Part shown: positions 43,816 through 53,480 of the stretch, in pieces
Layout: every line of letters starts with the position of its first letter
How positions within the stretch are numbered: position 1 is the stretch's first letter
Assembly: GCA_946500295.1 (NCBI GenBank)
Contig: CAMMVF010000002.1
Coordinates: 83,053-147,052, forward strand
Length of the DNA stretch: 64,000 nucleotides
Reading direction: 5' to 3'
Origin: an uncultured Clostridia bacterium
Lineage (GTDB): Bacteria > Bacillota > Clostridia > Oscillospirales > Acutalibacteraceae
Made by a program: the position numbers and the translations under genes
Notes under the pieces: generated by a model
The model's database searches: none
What the model saw: only the letters and a program-made list of their open reading frames with translations
What the model was told of the DNA's origin: nothing

Positions 43816-44325
43816 TCAAACTCCAAAGTACAGCAAGCAGCGCTTTAACGGGCGGCTGCTTGCAATCCTTTTGATTCCAAAAATAAACATAAGAGAAAAT
43901 ACAATCAGGCACAGTTTGTCTCCATTGGTAAAGTAGGCCAGCACCTGGTTTATATCCTCATTTGAGTCAAAACTGCCATTTTGATATAAAATAATGGAGA
44001 TTATAGATAAAGCCAATGACAGCAAGCTGATTACCTTGATCAAAAGCAAAACATACCAAGCCCAAAAATTTTTCGGCTGCCACAGCGATGAGATAAAATA
44101 CGGAAATACATTTCCTCCAATTCCGATGGCAGCTCTGCTGACACTGTCAATATGTGAAATATCGCATATTATATGTTGCGGATAAGATAAAGCAAACTGT
44201 TCAATATCAGCACCAACCATCAGTGCAACAGCGGCATGCCCCAATTCATGAATAAAGGGATAGATAAAAACAGCTGTAAGCAGCCCAACTACCAGCAATC
44301 CGACACCCTTTACAAAATCTGTCAA
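43816..44325 (-). CDS. Small M50-like membrane metalloprotease homologue
   Basis: 169-residue membrane protein with about four helices. The first helix carries FIHELGHAAVALMVGAD, a HExxH zinc motif as in M50 site-2 proteases or the related DUF3267/YwhC-like families. A possible third ligand is not clear, so activity is uncertain. It starts with TTG after GGGGGTGG. Isolated between hsp20 and the galE operon, with terminators on both sides. Confidence 0.65.
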   Translation of the reverse strand: MTDFVKGVGLLVVGLLTAVFIYPFIHELGHAAVALMVGADIEQFALSYPQHIICDISHIDSVSRAAIGIGGNVFPYFISSLWQPKNFWAWYVLLLIKVISLLSLALSIISIILYQNGSFDSNEDINQVLAYFTNGDKLCLIVFSLMFIFGIKRIASSRPLKRCLLYFGV

Positions 44326-44412
44326 TAAACCACCCCCTAACCTAAGTTTTCCACCTTACCCGATATTTAATTCAAGCCTTTTAAAAAGAAAACGCCGCAA
44401 CCACAAATAAAC

Positions 44413-44457
44413 AATCCCCCTGACGTAGTTTTTGTTATTCTACGTCAGGGGGATTTT
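44413..44457 (-). terminator. Bidirectional terminator at the end of the raffinose/galactose operon
   Basis: Perfect 16-bp stem AATCCCCCTGACGTAG / CTACGTCAGGGGGATT with an 11-base loop. T-rich on the plus side (TTTT) and GTTTATTT on the minus side; 27 bases after the galE stop. Confidence 0.9.
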
Positions 44458-44483
44458 AGTTAAACTTTAACTCAACTATATTT

Positions 44484-45479
44484 TTACTTCGTTGCGTAGC
44501 CGTTGGGGTGGGTGGAGTGCCATTTCCATGCGGTTTCGATTATGGTTGAAAGATCATCGTACTCCGGCTTCCAACCGAGGATTTTCTTCGCCTTGTCACT
44601 GGAAGCAATCAGCACCGCCGGGTCGCCGGCTCTGCGAGCCTCCTCAATCGCCTTTATCTCCTTACCCGTAACCTTTCTTGCAGTTTCGATTACCTCTTTT
44701 ACCGAGAAGCCAACGCCGTTTCCGAGGTTGAAGATATCGCTGTTACCGCCGTCAAGCAAATACTTAACGGCTAATATATGAGCCTGTGCAAGATCCGTGA
44801 CATGTATATAATCGCGAATACAGGTGCCATCGGGCGTGTTGTAATCCGTACCGAATATGCTTATATGATCTCTTGTGCCATTTGCCGCCTGCAAAATTAT
44901 CGGGATAAGATGGGTTTCGGGATTGTGAGCCTCGCCGATTTTTCCGCTTATATGAGCTCCGCAGGCATTGAAGTAGCGCAGAGAAACATACTTCAGCCCG
45001 TGTGCTACCTCAGTCCAGTAGAACATCCTCTCCATAGCCTTTTTGGTTTCACCGTAGCAGTTGGTCGGATTCGTCGGATCGTCCTCGAGAATCGGTGTGT
45101 GTATCGGCTCGCCATAGGTCGCAGCAGTAGAGGAAAATACAATATTCTTAATTTTGTGCTCCACGAGTGACTCAAGCAGAACCTTAGTTCCGCACAGGTT
45201 GTTGTCATAGTATTTCAGCGGCTTTACCATACTCTCGCCGACAAGGGAATTTGCGGCGAAGTGAATAACTGCGTCTATATCCTTTTCCTTATCCAAAACC
45301 TGGTCTATTTCGGCTCTGTTTCTCAAATCTCCCTTATAAAGTTTTGCCTCGGGGTGAACAGCCTCAATATGTCCTGTCTCAAAATTGTCAAATATCACAA
45401 CCTCGTTGCCCTGTTCAATCAAGCTGTAAACGGTGTGCGAGCCGATATATCCGGCTCCTCCAAGCACTAAAATTTTCAT
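44484..45479 (-). CDS. galE: UDP-glucose 4-epimerase
   Basis: Final enzyme of the Leloir pathway, regenerating UDP-glucose. 331 residues, extended SDR: NAD motif VLGGAGYIGSHTVYSL, VIHFAANSLVGESM, FSSTAATYGEP, catalytic CYGETKKAMERM, and NACGAHISGKIGEAHNPETH. AAGGAG precedes the ATG. Last gene of the operon, 16 bases after the amylosucrase-like gene. Confidence 0.97.
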   Translation of the reverse strand: MKILVLGGAGYIGSHTVYSLIEQGNEVVIFDNFETGHIEAVHPEAKLYKGDLRNRAEIDQVLDKEKDIDAVIHFAANSLVGESMVKPLKYYDNNLCGTKVLLESLVEHKIKNIVFSSTAATYGEPIHTPILEDDPTNPTNCYGETKKAMERMFYWTEVAHGLKYVSLRYFNACGAHISGKIGEAHNPETHLIPIILQAANGTRDHISIFGTDYNTPDGTCIRDYIHVTDLAQAHILAVKYLLDGGNSDIFNLGNGVGFSVKEVIETARKVTGKEIKAIEEARRAGDPAVLIASSDKAKKILGWKPEYDDLSTIIETAWKWHSTHPNGYATK

Positions 45480-45495
45480 GTTATATCTCCTTTAC

Positions 45496-47355
45496 TCATG
45501 TTTTATTGTCGTCAAGTAGAAGCCACAAAAAGCCATATGGCTTGAGGTTTGTCATCAAGCCTCGAACTTCCTCGCCGGTAAAAAGATTCGTGCCGCTTTT
45601 TAACCCATCAAAGTAAGCGGTCTGCTCCTTGTCGCTGAAATTAAAGTAAGCAATCAATCTTTGCTTCCCGTACTCTCTATAAATGCACAAAACACTGTCG
45701 TTCTCGGTATTCTCTGTGTGGAACTGAGCCTCGGCAGTGAACACCTCGTTTTGAGCCCTGCAAATCTCAAGCTGTCTCAGACTGTTAAACAGCTTTCCCT
45801 GAACGGTTTCTTTGTCATCACGAAGCTTTGCAAGCTCCCAGTTAAATTTACCCCTGTGCAAATAGCGGCTGTCGGCAGCCTTGTCGGGGTCATCGTGGTA
45901 GGTGTAATCGTTCAACTGACCGATTTCATCGCCGCTGTACAAAACGGGGATTCCGCTTTGTGTGAACATATAGGCATGAAGCATAATGTCGCAATCAATC
46001 GCCACTGCAAGCTTTTCCTCGTCTTTTTCATAAATTGCCGCCTCAATTCCGCACAAGCTTGCGGTAGTGCCGCAAAGTCTTGCGTCTCCGAGGCGCGGGT
46101 CGTCGTTGTAAAGCTCGCCTCTGGCATTGCTGCCCTGCCATTTGCCCGTGAAATAATCGTTGAGATAGCGCTTATGGGGAATTTCGGATATGCCGAACTG
46201 GCTTAACCACTCGTAATCAAGCCCCCAACCGATATCATCGTGACAGCGCAGGTAGTTTAAAAATACATAATTTTTCGGCAGCTCGCTGAGCTGATCCATC
46301 TGCCGCCTTAATAGTCTTGTGTCCTTAGTAGCCACAGTGTGCCAGGTACTCGCCATTGTCGTAACATTATAAAGCATGTGACACTCGGGCTTTTCGACTG
46401 TACCAAAATACGGCACCACCCTGGAAGGCTCCATGACCACCTCACCGAGTAAAAGCACCGACGGGCAGACTATCTCGGTTATCATTCTCATCATTCTCAC
46501 CAGAGAATGAACCTTAGGCAGGTTTCTACAGCTTGTTCCAAGCTCCTTCCATATATACGGAACGGCGTCAAGGCGAATAACGTCAATTCCCTTATTCGCA
46601 AGCGCCAGCATATAGCCGACCATATCGTTAAAGACAACATTGTTGCCGTAATTCAAATCCCACTGATAGGGGTAGAAAGTGGTCATGACAATTTTACCAC
46701 AGTCCTCAAGATAAGTAAAGTTGCCCGGAGCCGTGGTCGGGAACACCTGCGGCACTGTTTTTTCAAACTGAGCCGGAATATCCCAGTTATCGAAGAAAAA
46801 GTACCTTTTTCTCGCTTCCTCGTCTCCGTTTCTCGCCGCCTTCGCCCACTCATGATCCTCGCTGGTGTGGTTCATCACGAAGTCAAGACAGCAGCTTATT
46901 CCGTTTTTGTGACATTCCGAGGTAAGAGCCTGAAGGTCCGCCATTGTGCCGAGCTGAGGCTGCACCGAAAGGAAGTCCGACACCGCATAGCCGCCATCGC
47001 TCCTGTCCTTGGGGCTTTTAAGCAGCGGCATCAGGTGGAGGTAATTTACACCGCACTCCTTGAGGTATTCAATCTTCGATTTCACGCCCTTTAAATCACC
47101 GGCAAAGGCGTCAACATAGAGCATCATGCCAACTATATCGTTCGTGCTGTACCAATTTGGATTTTTCTCTCTTTCTCTGTCTATCTTTTTCAGCTCGGCG
47201 CTGCGCTCTTTATAATATCCGTACAGGGAATCGCAAAGCCAGTAGAACCCCTTCATATCATTGTGGTAAACCTCGCAGTAAAGCCACTTCAACTCATCAT
47301 AATGCTTTTCAAACCTCTTTACAAATTCCTTTTCCCATTTTGTCGATATACTCAT
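45496..47355 (-). CDS. Amylosucrase-family glycoside hydrolase (GH13)
   Basis: 619 residues with the amylosucrase-type layout: helical N-terminal domain (about 1-90), (beta/alpha)8 barrel and C-terminal beta domain. MMLYVDAFAGDLKGVKSKI, CLDFVMNHTSEDHEWAK, nucleophile in VIRLDAVPYIWKELGTSC, acid/base in LLLGEVVMEPSRV and transition-state aspartate in LRCHDDIGWG closely follow that family (GH13_4). Such enzymes act on sucrose, transferring glucose to glucan or hydrolysing it. In this operon, sucrose would come from raffinose after removal of galactose, and fructose would go to the adjacent PfkB kinase. A sucrose phosphorylase role is the alternative but the length fits amylosucrase better. Confidence 0.85.
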   Translation of the reverse strand: MSISTKWEKEFVKRFEKHYDELKWLYCEVYHNDMKGFYWLCDSLYGYYKERSAELKKIDREREKNPNWYSTNDIVGMMLYVDAFAGDLKGVKSKIEYLKECGVNYLHLMPLLKSPKDRSDGGYAVSDFLSVQPQLGTMADLQALTSECHKNGISCCLDFVMNHTSEDHEWAKAARNGDEEARKRYFFFDNWDIPAQFEKTVPQVFPTTAPGNFTYLEDCGKIVMTTFYPYQWDLNYGNNVVFNDMVGYMLALANKGIDVIRLDAVPYIWKELGTSCRNLPKVHSLVRMMRMITEIVCPSVLLLGEVVMEPSRVVPYFGTVEKPECHMLYNVTTMASTWHTVATKDTRLLRRQMDQLSELPKNYVFLNYLRCHDDIGWGLDYEWLSQFGISEIPHKRYLNDYFTGKWQGSNARGELYNDDPRLGDARLCGTTASLCGIEAAIYEKDEEKLAVAIDCDIMLHAYMFTQSGIPVLYSGDEIGQLNDYTYHDDPDKAADSRYLHRGKFNWELAKLRDDKETVQGKLFNSLRQLEICRAQNEVFTAEAQFHTENTENDSVLCIYREYGKQRLIAYFNFSDKEQTAYFDGLKSGTNLFTGEEVRGLMTNLKPYGFLWLLLDDNKT

Positions 47356-47371
47356 CTATCTCACCTCGGTT

Positions 47372-48322
47372 TCATTCCGCACTCAGCTCGTCGAGCGCAG
47401 GCATCGCCGGGATTGCGCCGCTCCTGCTCGTTGTAAGTGCCGCAGCCCGGTTTGCAAATTTTAGCATCCGTCTTATATCCTCCTCCGTAAGCTTGGAGGT
47501 TTCAAATTTATTTTCGGCTGCCATTCTGCTCAAAAAAGCTCCGAAAAATGTATCTCCCGCTCCGTTGGTATCTGCGACCTTGACCTTAACACCGTCAACA
47601 ATTCCACAGCAATCCTTAAAGCGATAATACGCTCCCCTCGCTCCGAGAGTAACTAAAATAAGCTTGATTCCGTAAGTAGCATACAAAACCTTAGCTCCCT
47701 CGTCCGGGTCATCGGCACCGCTCAGCATGGGGAGCTCTTCATCGGAGATTTTGAGTATATCAACTAATCCGAGCGGCTCTTTCATGCCCTTTACAGCCTC
47801 ATCTGCGCCGCTCCACAGGCTTTCACGATAGTTTGGGTCATAGGTAATCGTTGCTCCAAGGTCTTTCGCTCGGCGCACCGACGATATTGTCGCAGTTTTT
47901 GACGGCTCGTCTGTTAGACTAATAGAGCCAAAGTGAAGAACGCGGGTGTTTCTCAGCTGCTCATCGGTTATCTCGTTTTCAGACAGCAGTGTGTCGGCGC
48001 AGTTTTTTCTGTAAAAGGCAAAGCTGCGTTCGCCGCTTTCATTCACCGAAACGATGGCGAGGGTTGTGTTTGCACTTTTGTCAACAATTACGCCCTCTGT
48101 ACCGACCTTATTTTTCTTTAGAGTATCAATCAGCAGTCTGCCGTAGGCGTCGTCTCCGATTTTTCCGATAAACGCCGCTTTTGCGCCCAGTCTTGACGCC
48201 GCCACCGCAACATTGGCAGGCGCTCCGCCCGGGTTTGCGGTATATATCGGTATGCCGGTATCCGAAATTCCGCTCTGGGTCAAATCAATCAAAATCTCAC
48301 CCACGGTTGTAACATCATACAT
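47372..48322 (-). CDS. scrK: PfkB-family carbohydrate kinase, probable fructokinase
   Basis: 316 residues of the ribokinase fold: NPGGAPANVAVAASRLG near the N-terminus, LVTLGARGAYY and the catalytic-base/anion-hole motif VADTNGAGDTFFGAFL. In context it probably phosphorylates fructose released from sucrose by the neighbouring GH13 enzyme; this substrate is inferred from neighbours. RBS AGGGGG precedes the ATG. 16 bases before the GH13 gene. Confidence 0.88.
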   Translation of the reverse strand: MYDVTTVGEILIDLTQSGISDTGIPIYTANPGGAPANVAVAASRLGAKAAFIGKIGDDAYGRLLIDTLKKNKVGTEGVIVDKSANTTLAIVSVNESGERSFAFYRKNCADTLLSENEITDEQLRNTRVLHFGSISLTDEPSKTATISSVRRAKDLGATITYDPNYRESLWSGADEAVKGMKEPLGLVDILKISDEELPMLSGADDPDEGAKVLYATYGIKLILVTLGARGAYYRFKDCCGIVDGVKVKVADTNGAGDTFFGAFLSRMAAENKFETSKLTEEDIRRMLKFANRAAALTTSRSGAIPAMPALDELSAE

Positions 48323-48375
48323 AATATAGCCCCCTATTCAACTTGACATAAAGACATGGCTGTCAGTTTGATAAT

Positions 48376-49869
48376 TCAACTCAGACTGTCAGTGAATTTT
48401 TTAAAGCAAGCTCTTCCCTTATCGTCTCTTTTAAAAACGCCTGCATCACACAGCACCTGCTCAAACACTGCTCCAACCTCACGCTCAAGTATCTCCTGCG
48501 CATTTGAATCGGAAAAATCAGGATGCTTTTGCAGTATTTCTTCCGCCCACTGAGCATGAGCTGCGGTGGCGGGATTTGAATATAAATCGGACTTATCAAG
48601 CATGGCTTTTTTAAGTTCATCAAGCTCCCCAGCCAGTCTTGCCGGCAAAACCGCCAGCCCCATTACCTCAATAAGTCCGATATTCTCTTTTTTAATATGA
48701 TGTAGAGAGGGATTGGGGTGAAATACTCCCAGCGGGCGCTCCTTGGTAGTGAGGTTATTTCTCAGCACTAAATCACACTCATACCGTCCCGAGTTCATTC
48801 TCGCAATCGGCGTTATTGTGTTGTGCGGCACACCCTCGGTTTCGGCATGAATCCCGGCGTCGTTATCGCTGTAACTCCTCCATTTTTCGAGCACATGAGC
48901 GCAGGCTGCGGATAGCTCCTCTCTGTTTTCGCTGTTAAGTCTTATAACCGACATCGGCCATTTCACCACGCCTGCCGAAACATTCGGAAAAGCTGCCATG
49001 TTGAAGCTATACTCTACCTCCGACTGCGCCATTGCGAAGGTGTAGTTTCCGCCCTGGAAATGCTCGTGAGAGAGAATAGAGCCGCCGACAATCGGTAAAT
49101 CGGCGTTTGAGCCGACAAAATAATGCGGGAATTTTTCAATAAAATCAAATAGCTTTTCAAACACCGCCCCATCTATCTTCATCGGGATATGTTTTTCATT
49201 AAATACAATACAGTGCTCATTGTAATAGCCGTAGGGAGAGTATTGGAGCTCCCATTTTCCTCCTGCAATTTCAAGCGGAATCGGGCGGAGGTTCTGCCTT
49301 GCCGGATGATTTTTATTTCCGGCAAAACCTGCGTTTTCGGGGCAGAGCTGACACTTGGGGTATGCAGTTGACTTTTGAGCACGAGCCGCCGCAATGTCAC
49401 GGGGATCTTTTTCCGGCTTTGAACGGTTTATAGTTATGTCGAGAAGTCCGTATAATGAACTGTACTTCCAGCGCAGATCCTTTGCTATTCTCCCTGCACG
49501 GACATAGTTTAGCTTTTGGCTTATGTCGTAGTACCAATTTGTCGCTGACTTGGGTGAGCTTGAATAATGCTCTTTGAATGTACGGATAATTTCCCTCGGA
49601 AACGGAGTGACTATACCCATCAGCTTTGTATCGAAGAGATCACGGGAGGCTGTCGTATCCTGACAAACCCCGTTTTCACAGGCGAAGTCTGTGAGAGTGT
49701 TGAGTATATCGTCAATCTTCTCATTTTTGTCCGTTAAGTTAACCTCTTCCCAATCGTAAACGCCCAGCGCGTCCATGAGCTGATTTCTGATTACCAACTC
49801 GTCACAAGGCTCTATCAGCTTATTTTTTATCGAATAATCTACCAGCCTTTGAATGTCTTCGTAAATCAC
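48376..49869 (-). CDS. galT: Galactose-1-phosphate uridylyltransferase (GalT class 2)
   Basis: Exchanges UMP between UDP-glucose and galactose-1-phosphate. About 497 residues, the long Firmicutes class II form. Features: CQLCPENAGFAGNKNHPARQ, PYGYYNEHCIVFNEKHIPM, and GGSILSHEHFQGGNY with the active-site histidine region. The track GTG overlaps the ribosome site; the GTG eight bases after AAAGGGG (Val-Ile-Tyr-Glu) is preferred. Directly follows galK. Confidence 0.94.
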   Translation of the reverse strand: MIYEDIQRLVDYSIKNKLIEPCDELVIRNQLMDALGVYDWEEVNLTDKNEKIDDILNTLTDFACENGVCQDTTASRDLFDTKLMGIVTPFPREIIRTFKEHYSSSPKSATNWYYDISQKLNYVRAGRIAKDLRWKYSSLYGLLDITINRSKPEKDPRDIAAARAQKSTAYPKCQLCPENAGFAGNKNHPARQNLRPIPLEIAGGKWELQYSPYGYYNEHCIVFNEKHIPMKIDGAVFEKLFDFIEKFPHYFVGSNADLPIVGGSILSHEHFQGGNYTFAMAQSEVEYSFNMAAFPNVSAGVVKWPMSVIRLNSENREELSAACAHVLEKWRSYSDNDAGIHAETEGVPHNTITPIARMNSGRYECDLVLRNNLTTKERPLGVFHPNPSLHHIKKENIGLIEVMGLAVLPARLAGELDELKKAMLDKSDLYSNPATAAHAQWAEEILQKHPDFSDSNAQEILEREVGAVFEQVLCDAGVFKRDDKGRACFKKFTDSLS

Positions 49870-49874
49870 GTTCT

Positions 49875-51164
49875 TCACCCCTTTGTAATTTCAATTCCGC
49901 CTACCGGTCTGATTCTGAGAATATAGCAGCTTCCTTCGCCAAAAAGTTCGTTCATTGACCGTGAATATTCTTCAGACTTATCTATCGGAACGAAAGCCTG
50001 AATAGTACCTGCAAATCCACCGCCGTGAACTCTGACTGCTGCCCCGTCCCCCAAAATTCTCTTGCTCATCATTATGGCAAGCGGGATTCCCTGCTCGGAG
50101 GGCTTTTTGCAGGAGTAGAGATTTTGAAGGAGATTCGCTGATGAATCCGCCGAGCTGCGGACAAGTGCGAAAAATTTATCGGTATCGCCCTGCTCCAAAG
50201 CCTCAGCCTCGAGCTTGGCTCTTTCATTTTCGCCGAAAAAGTGAGCCGCCCTCAAAATTTCACGGTCAGTACACTTAGCTCGAAGCTTCGGGATAGATTT
50301 ATAAAACTCGCTTTCGTCCACGTCGCGCAAAACCTCTTTACCGAACTGCTGAGCAACGTGCTTCATCTCAGCGGGAATAGATACATAATCATCGGTCAAA
50401 TCGGCGTGGCTGCCCTTGGTATCGGTTATACAGATACAATACCCTGCCCGCTCAAAGTTAAAGCTGTGTCTTTCGATTATCGGATTTTCCGTATCGTGAA
50501 AATCTATGAATACAAAGCCGCCGACCGAGCTGACCATCTGATCCATAAGTCCGCTGCCCTTGCCGAAATACTCATTCTCCGCATATTGCCCTATTTTCGC
50601 AATTTCAACCGCACCTGCCGCACCGTTATTATAGTGCTTATCTATAACGGTACCTATGAGATTTTCAAAGGCCGCCGACGATGAAAGACCGCTGCCGCTT
50701 AAAACATCTGAGGTTGTGTAGGCATCAAAGCCGCCGATTTCCACACCCATATCCGCAAAGTGCGAGGCAATACCCCTGATTATCGAAGAGGATCTCCCCT
50801 TCTCCTCTGGCTGTACGCTCAAATCCGAAAGCCGAACTATATCCTGCGGATAGCCCTCTGATTTCAGCCTTATGACACCCTCGTCATGGAAAGCCGTCAC
50901 CGAGATAACGTCCAGATTAACTGCGGCTGCGAGAACGCAGCCGTGCTGATGGTCGGTGTGATTTCCTCCGATTTCCGTTCGCCCGGGCGCTGAATAAACA
51001 TATATATCGTCTCTGTTCGGATATAGCTGAGCAAAGCTATTGACAGCCTGCGTATATCGCATTTTCTGTTTTTCAATAACTGTGTCGGAGCTGCCGTAAA
51101 GCTCCTTCAGCACCGCATCAAACTCGCCCTTATTCAGTCTGTCTGTAAAATCCTGTGGTTTCAT
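49875..51164 (-). CDS. galK: Galactokinase
   Basis: Phosphorylates alpha-D-galactose. 429 residues, GHMP kinase fold: galactokinase signature GRTEIGGNHTDHQHG, ATP loop VLSGSGLSSSAAFENLIGT, and motif 3 RVHGGGFAGTIQAFVP. GGAGA precedes the ATG. Between alpha-galactosidase and galT. Confidence 0.96.
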   Translation of the reverse strand: MKPQDFTDRLNKGEFDAVLKELYGSSDTVIEKQKMRYTQAVNSFAQLYPNRDDIYVYSAPGRTEIGGNHTDHQHGCVLAAAVNLDVISVTAFHDEGVIRLKSEGYPQDIVRLSDLSVQPEEKGRSSSIIRGIASHFADMGVEIGGFDAYTTSDVLSGSGLSSSAAFENLIGTVIDKHYNNGAAGAVEIAKIGQYAENEYFGKGSGLMDQMVSSVGGFVFIDFHDTENPIIERHSFNFERAGYCICITDTKGSHADLTDDYVSIPAEMKHVAQQFGKEVLRDVDESEFYKSIPKLRAKCTDREILRAAHFFGENERAKLEAEALEQGDTDKFFALVRSSADSSANLLQNLYSCKKPSEQGIPLAIMMSKRILGDGAAVRVHGGGFAGTIQAFVPIDKSEEYSRSMNELFGEGSCYILRIRPVGGIEITKG

Positions 51165-51211
51165 ATCTATTCTCCGTTCTGCTCATTGGCTTAACAAAGT
51201 GAGTATTTAAA

Positions 51212-53392
51212 TTACAGCTTTTTGAAATGCAGCTCAACCGGGAAGTAATCTCCCCAGGTCTTTGGCAGCAGCACTCCGCCCTCCATCAGGGCTTTACCGG
51301 TGTAAACCTTGTCGCTGTCGCTTAAGGCATAATTTCCATTCGGGTCTAAGCCGCGCAGCTTTACATTGTATCTCACCATATTCGGCTCGGTGCGGAACAC
51401 CATTCCGTGCACTAAGACCTCATCTTCAGATACAAACGACCACAGGGCGAATTTATCCTTAAGCGGATTGCTCAGTCTGTAGTACTTTCCGTCGTGAATC
51501 AGCAGCCCGTATTCTTTAAATCGTAGAATCTGCTCCCGCACTGCCGCCTTCTCCTCTCCCGTGAGGGTATTGAGGTCGAGCTCATAGCCGAAGCTGCCGC
51601 TCATAGCCGTCACTGCTCTGGTTTCAATCGGAGTAATCCTGCCTGTTTGATGATTCGGAACAGTTGACACATGGGAGCCGACTGCCGATATGGGATAGAA
51701 AAAGGAAGTTCCGTACTGGATTATGGTTCTCTCGTAGGCGTCGGTGTCGTCGCTGCACCAAATTTGGGGACAGTAATGCATAATACCTGCGTCAAATCTG
51801 CCGCCTCCGCCGCAGCAGCCCTCAAACAATATCTCGGGGAAGGCCGAGGTCAGCTTATCGAGCAGCTCGTAAAGCCCCAGCACATAGCGGTGCTGCATTT
51901 CACCCTGCCTTTGAGCCGGCAGAGAGGCGGTGTACCAGTCGCTGATACTGCGGTTCATATCCCATTTTACATATGAAATATCCGCACTGCTCAATATATC
52001 GCTTATCACCCTGTACACATAATCCCTCACATCCTGACGGGTGATATCGAGCACTAGCTGATAGCGACCTCTCATCGGCTTTCTGCCGGGAATTTGAATT
52101 GCCCAATCGGGGTGATTTCTGTAAAGCTCGCTGTTCTCGGATACCATCTCAGGCTCAATCCAAATTCCGAACTTCATCCCATAGGACTTTATTTTATCAA
52201 CCAAATACGCAAGTCCGCCTCGGAGCTTGTTTTCATTCACAAACCAATCTCCAAGCCCAGAGCAGTCGTCGTCCCTCTTGCCGAACCAGCCATCGTCCAT
52301 CACGAACATATCCACACCCAGCTGAGACGCCTGCTTTGCTATATTTATAAGCCTCTCTTCGTTGAAATCAAAATAAGTAGCCTCCCAGTTGTTTATAAGT
52401 ACGGGGCGCTCTATGAGCTTGTACTTGCCCTTGCATACGTTGTTTCTGATAACATTGTGAAAGTTATGCGAGAGCTTTTCCATTCCGCAGCTGCTGAAAG
52501 AAAGGATAACCTCGGGAGTGTAAAACTCATCTCCGCTTTTTAGCTCCCAGTTAAACATCTCTGGATTTATCCCCATAACCATACGCACCTGCTTTAATTG
52601 AGAGCACTCAACCTTGGTTTGGAATGAGCCGCTGTACATCAGCACTGCTCCTATGCATTTTCCGCTGCTCTCGGTACAGTCTCGACTGCACAGCAAGGCG
52701 GAGGGGTTTTGTTGGTGGCTTGAGATTCCCCTGAGGCTTGAGCTTTCCTGAATACCGTGAATCAGCGGCACCCTCTCCGCCACCCTCTCCATTGTGTGGC
52801 GGCCGTGGAAATGCACCCAATCCCAATCGCCGTAGGGTAAATCGAGGCAAAGGCTGAAAGCCTTATTTATCTTTATCGGCGTATCGCCCATATTGCAGAA
52901 AACCGCGCTTCTTGTTATGATATCCTGATTTTCAAGTACGCCGTATTTTAATACTACCTTCACCTCTGAGCTTGTGTCCTTGAGGCAAATTTCGAGTGTT
53001 TCAGCCTCATCTTCATCAGCATAAACCGAGGGCAAGCCCTTAATGGAGTATTTTCCTTTTTTTACGCGATAGCTTTCAAACCGCAAATCGAGCGCTTCGC
53101 TGCCGTTTGAATGAATAACCTCCGCCGCAGGGCATCTGAAATCCCCGACTCCCGCTCCCGAATATTCAAGCGGAAGCGTGTCCAGAGAATAATTTCTGCG
53201 ATTTTCTGCGTCGTAAATATTTCCGGAGAATCCCACATCCGGATAATCAAGAAGATATTCCATGTCGCAGTCCGTATCTGCCCCATACCAAATGTGCTTG
53301 AGCACTCCGAACTCATCGACCTTCATCTGATACATAGTATTTAAGGTTTTAATATAAAACTCTTTTCCCTGACCTGTCACCTTAATTGCCAT
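51212..53392 (-). CDS. aga: Alpha-galactosidase, GH36
   Basis: Intracellular enzyme releasing galactose from raffinose, melibiose or stachyose. About 726 residues, the usual GH36 length: N-terminal beta-sandwich, barrel with FVMDDGWFGKRDDD, nucleophile in YVKWDMNRSISD, acid/base in IWCSDDTDAYERT, and GCCGGGGRFDAG, then a C-terminal beta domain. No signal peptide, so the substrate must be imported. Start at the ATG of MAIKVTG after GGTGATT; track start is three codons earlier. Confidence 0.95.
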   Translation of the reverse strand: MAIKVTGQGKEFYIKTLNTMYQMKVDEFGVLKHIWYGADTDCDMEYLLDYPDVGFSGNIYDAENRRNYSLDTLPLEYSGAGVGDFRCPAAEVIHSNGSEALDLRFESYRVKKGKYSIKGLPSVYADEDEAETLEICLKDTSSEVKVVLKYGVLENQDIITRSAVFCNMGDTPIKINKAFSLCLDLPYGDWDWVHFHGRHTMERVAERVPLIHGIQESSSLRGISSHQQNPSALLCSRDCTESSGKCIGAVLMYSGSFQTKVECSQLKQVRMVMGINPEMFNWELKSGDEFYTPEVILSFSSCGMEKLSHNFHNVIRNNVCKGKYKLIERPVLINNWEATYFDFNEERLINIAKQASQLGVDMFVMDDGWFGKRDDDCSGLGDWFVNENKLRGGLAYLVDKIKSYGMKFGIWIEPEMVSENSELYRNHPDWAIQIPGRKPMRGRYQLVLDITRQDVRDYVYRVISDILSSADISYVKWDMNRSISDWYTASLPAQRQGEMQHRYVLGLYELLDKLTSAFPEILFEGCCGGGGRFDAGIMHYCPQIWCSDDTDAYERTIIQYGTSFFYPISAVGSHVSTVPNHQTGRITPIETRAVTAMSGSFGYELDLNTLTGEEKAAVREQILRFKEYGLLIHDGKYYRLSNPLKDKFALWSFVSEDEVLVHGMVFRTEPNMVRYNVKLRGLDPNGNYALSDSDKVYTGKALMEGGVLLPKTWGDYFPVELHFKKL

Positions 53393-53419
53393 AATAATCA
53401 CCGCCTGTAGCTTTAATAT

Positions 53420-53453
53420 AAAGGGAGAAACTTAATATCCGGTTTCTCCCTTT
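53420..53453 (-). terminator. Intra-operon hairpin between transporter and alpha-galactosidase genes
   Basis: 12-bp perfect stem AAAGGGAGAAAC / GTTTCTCCCTTT with a ten-base loop; on the minus strand the tail is ATATTAAAG, a poor U run. Probably a partial terminator or 3' stabiliser giving higher transporter mRNA than enzyme mRNA. Confidence 0.65.
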
Positions 53454-53480
53454 ATGCTGTTTGTATATTCTTTTTAATAA

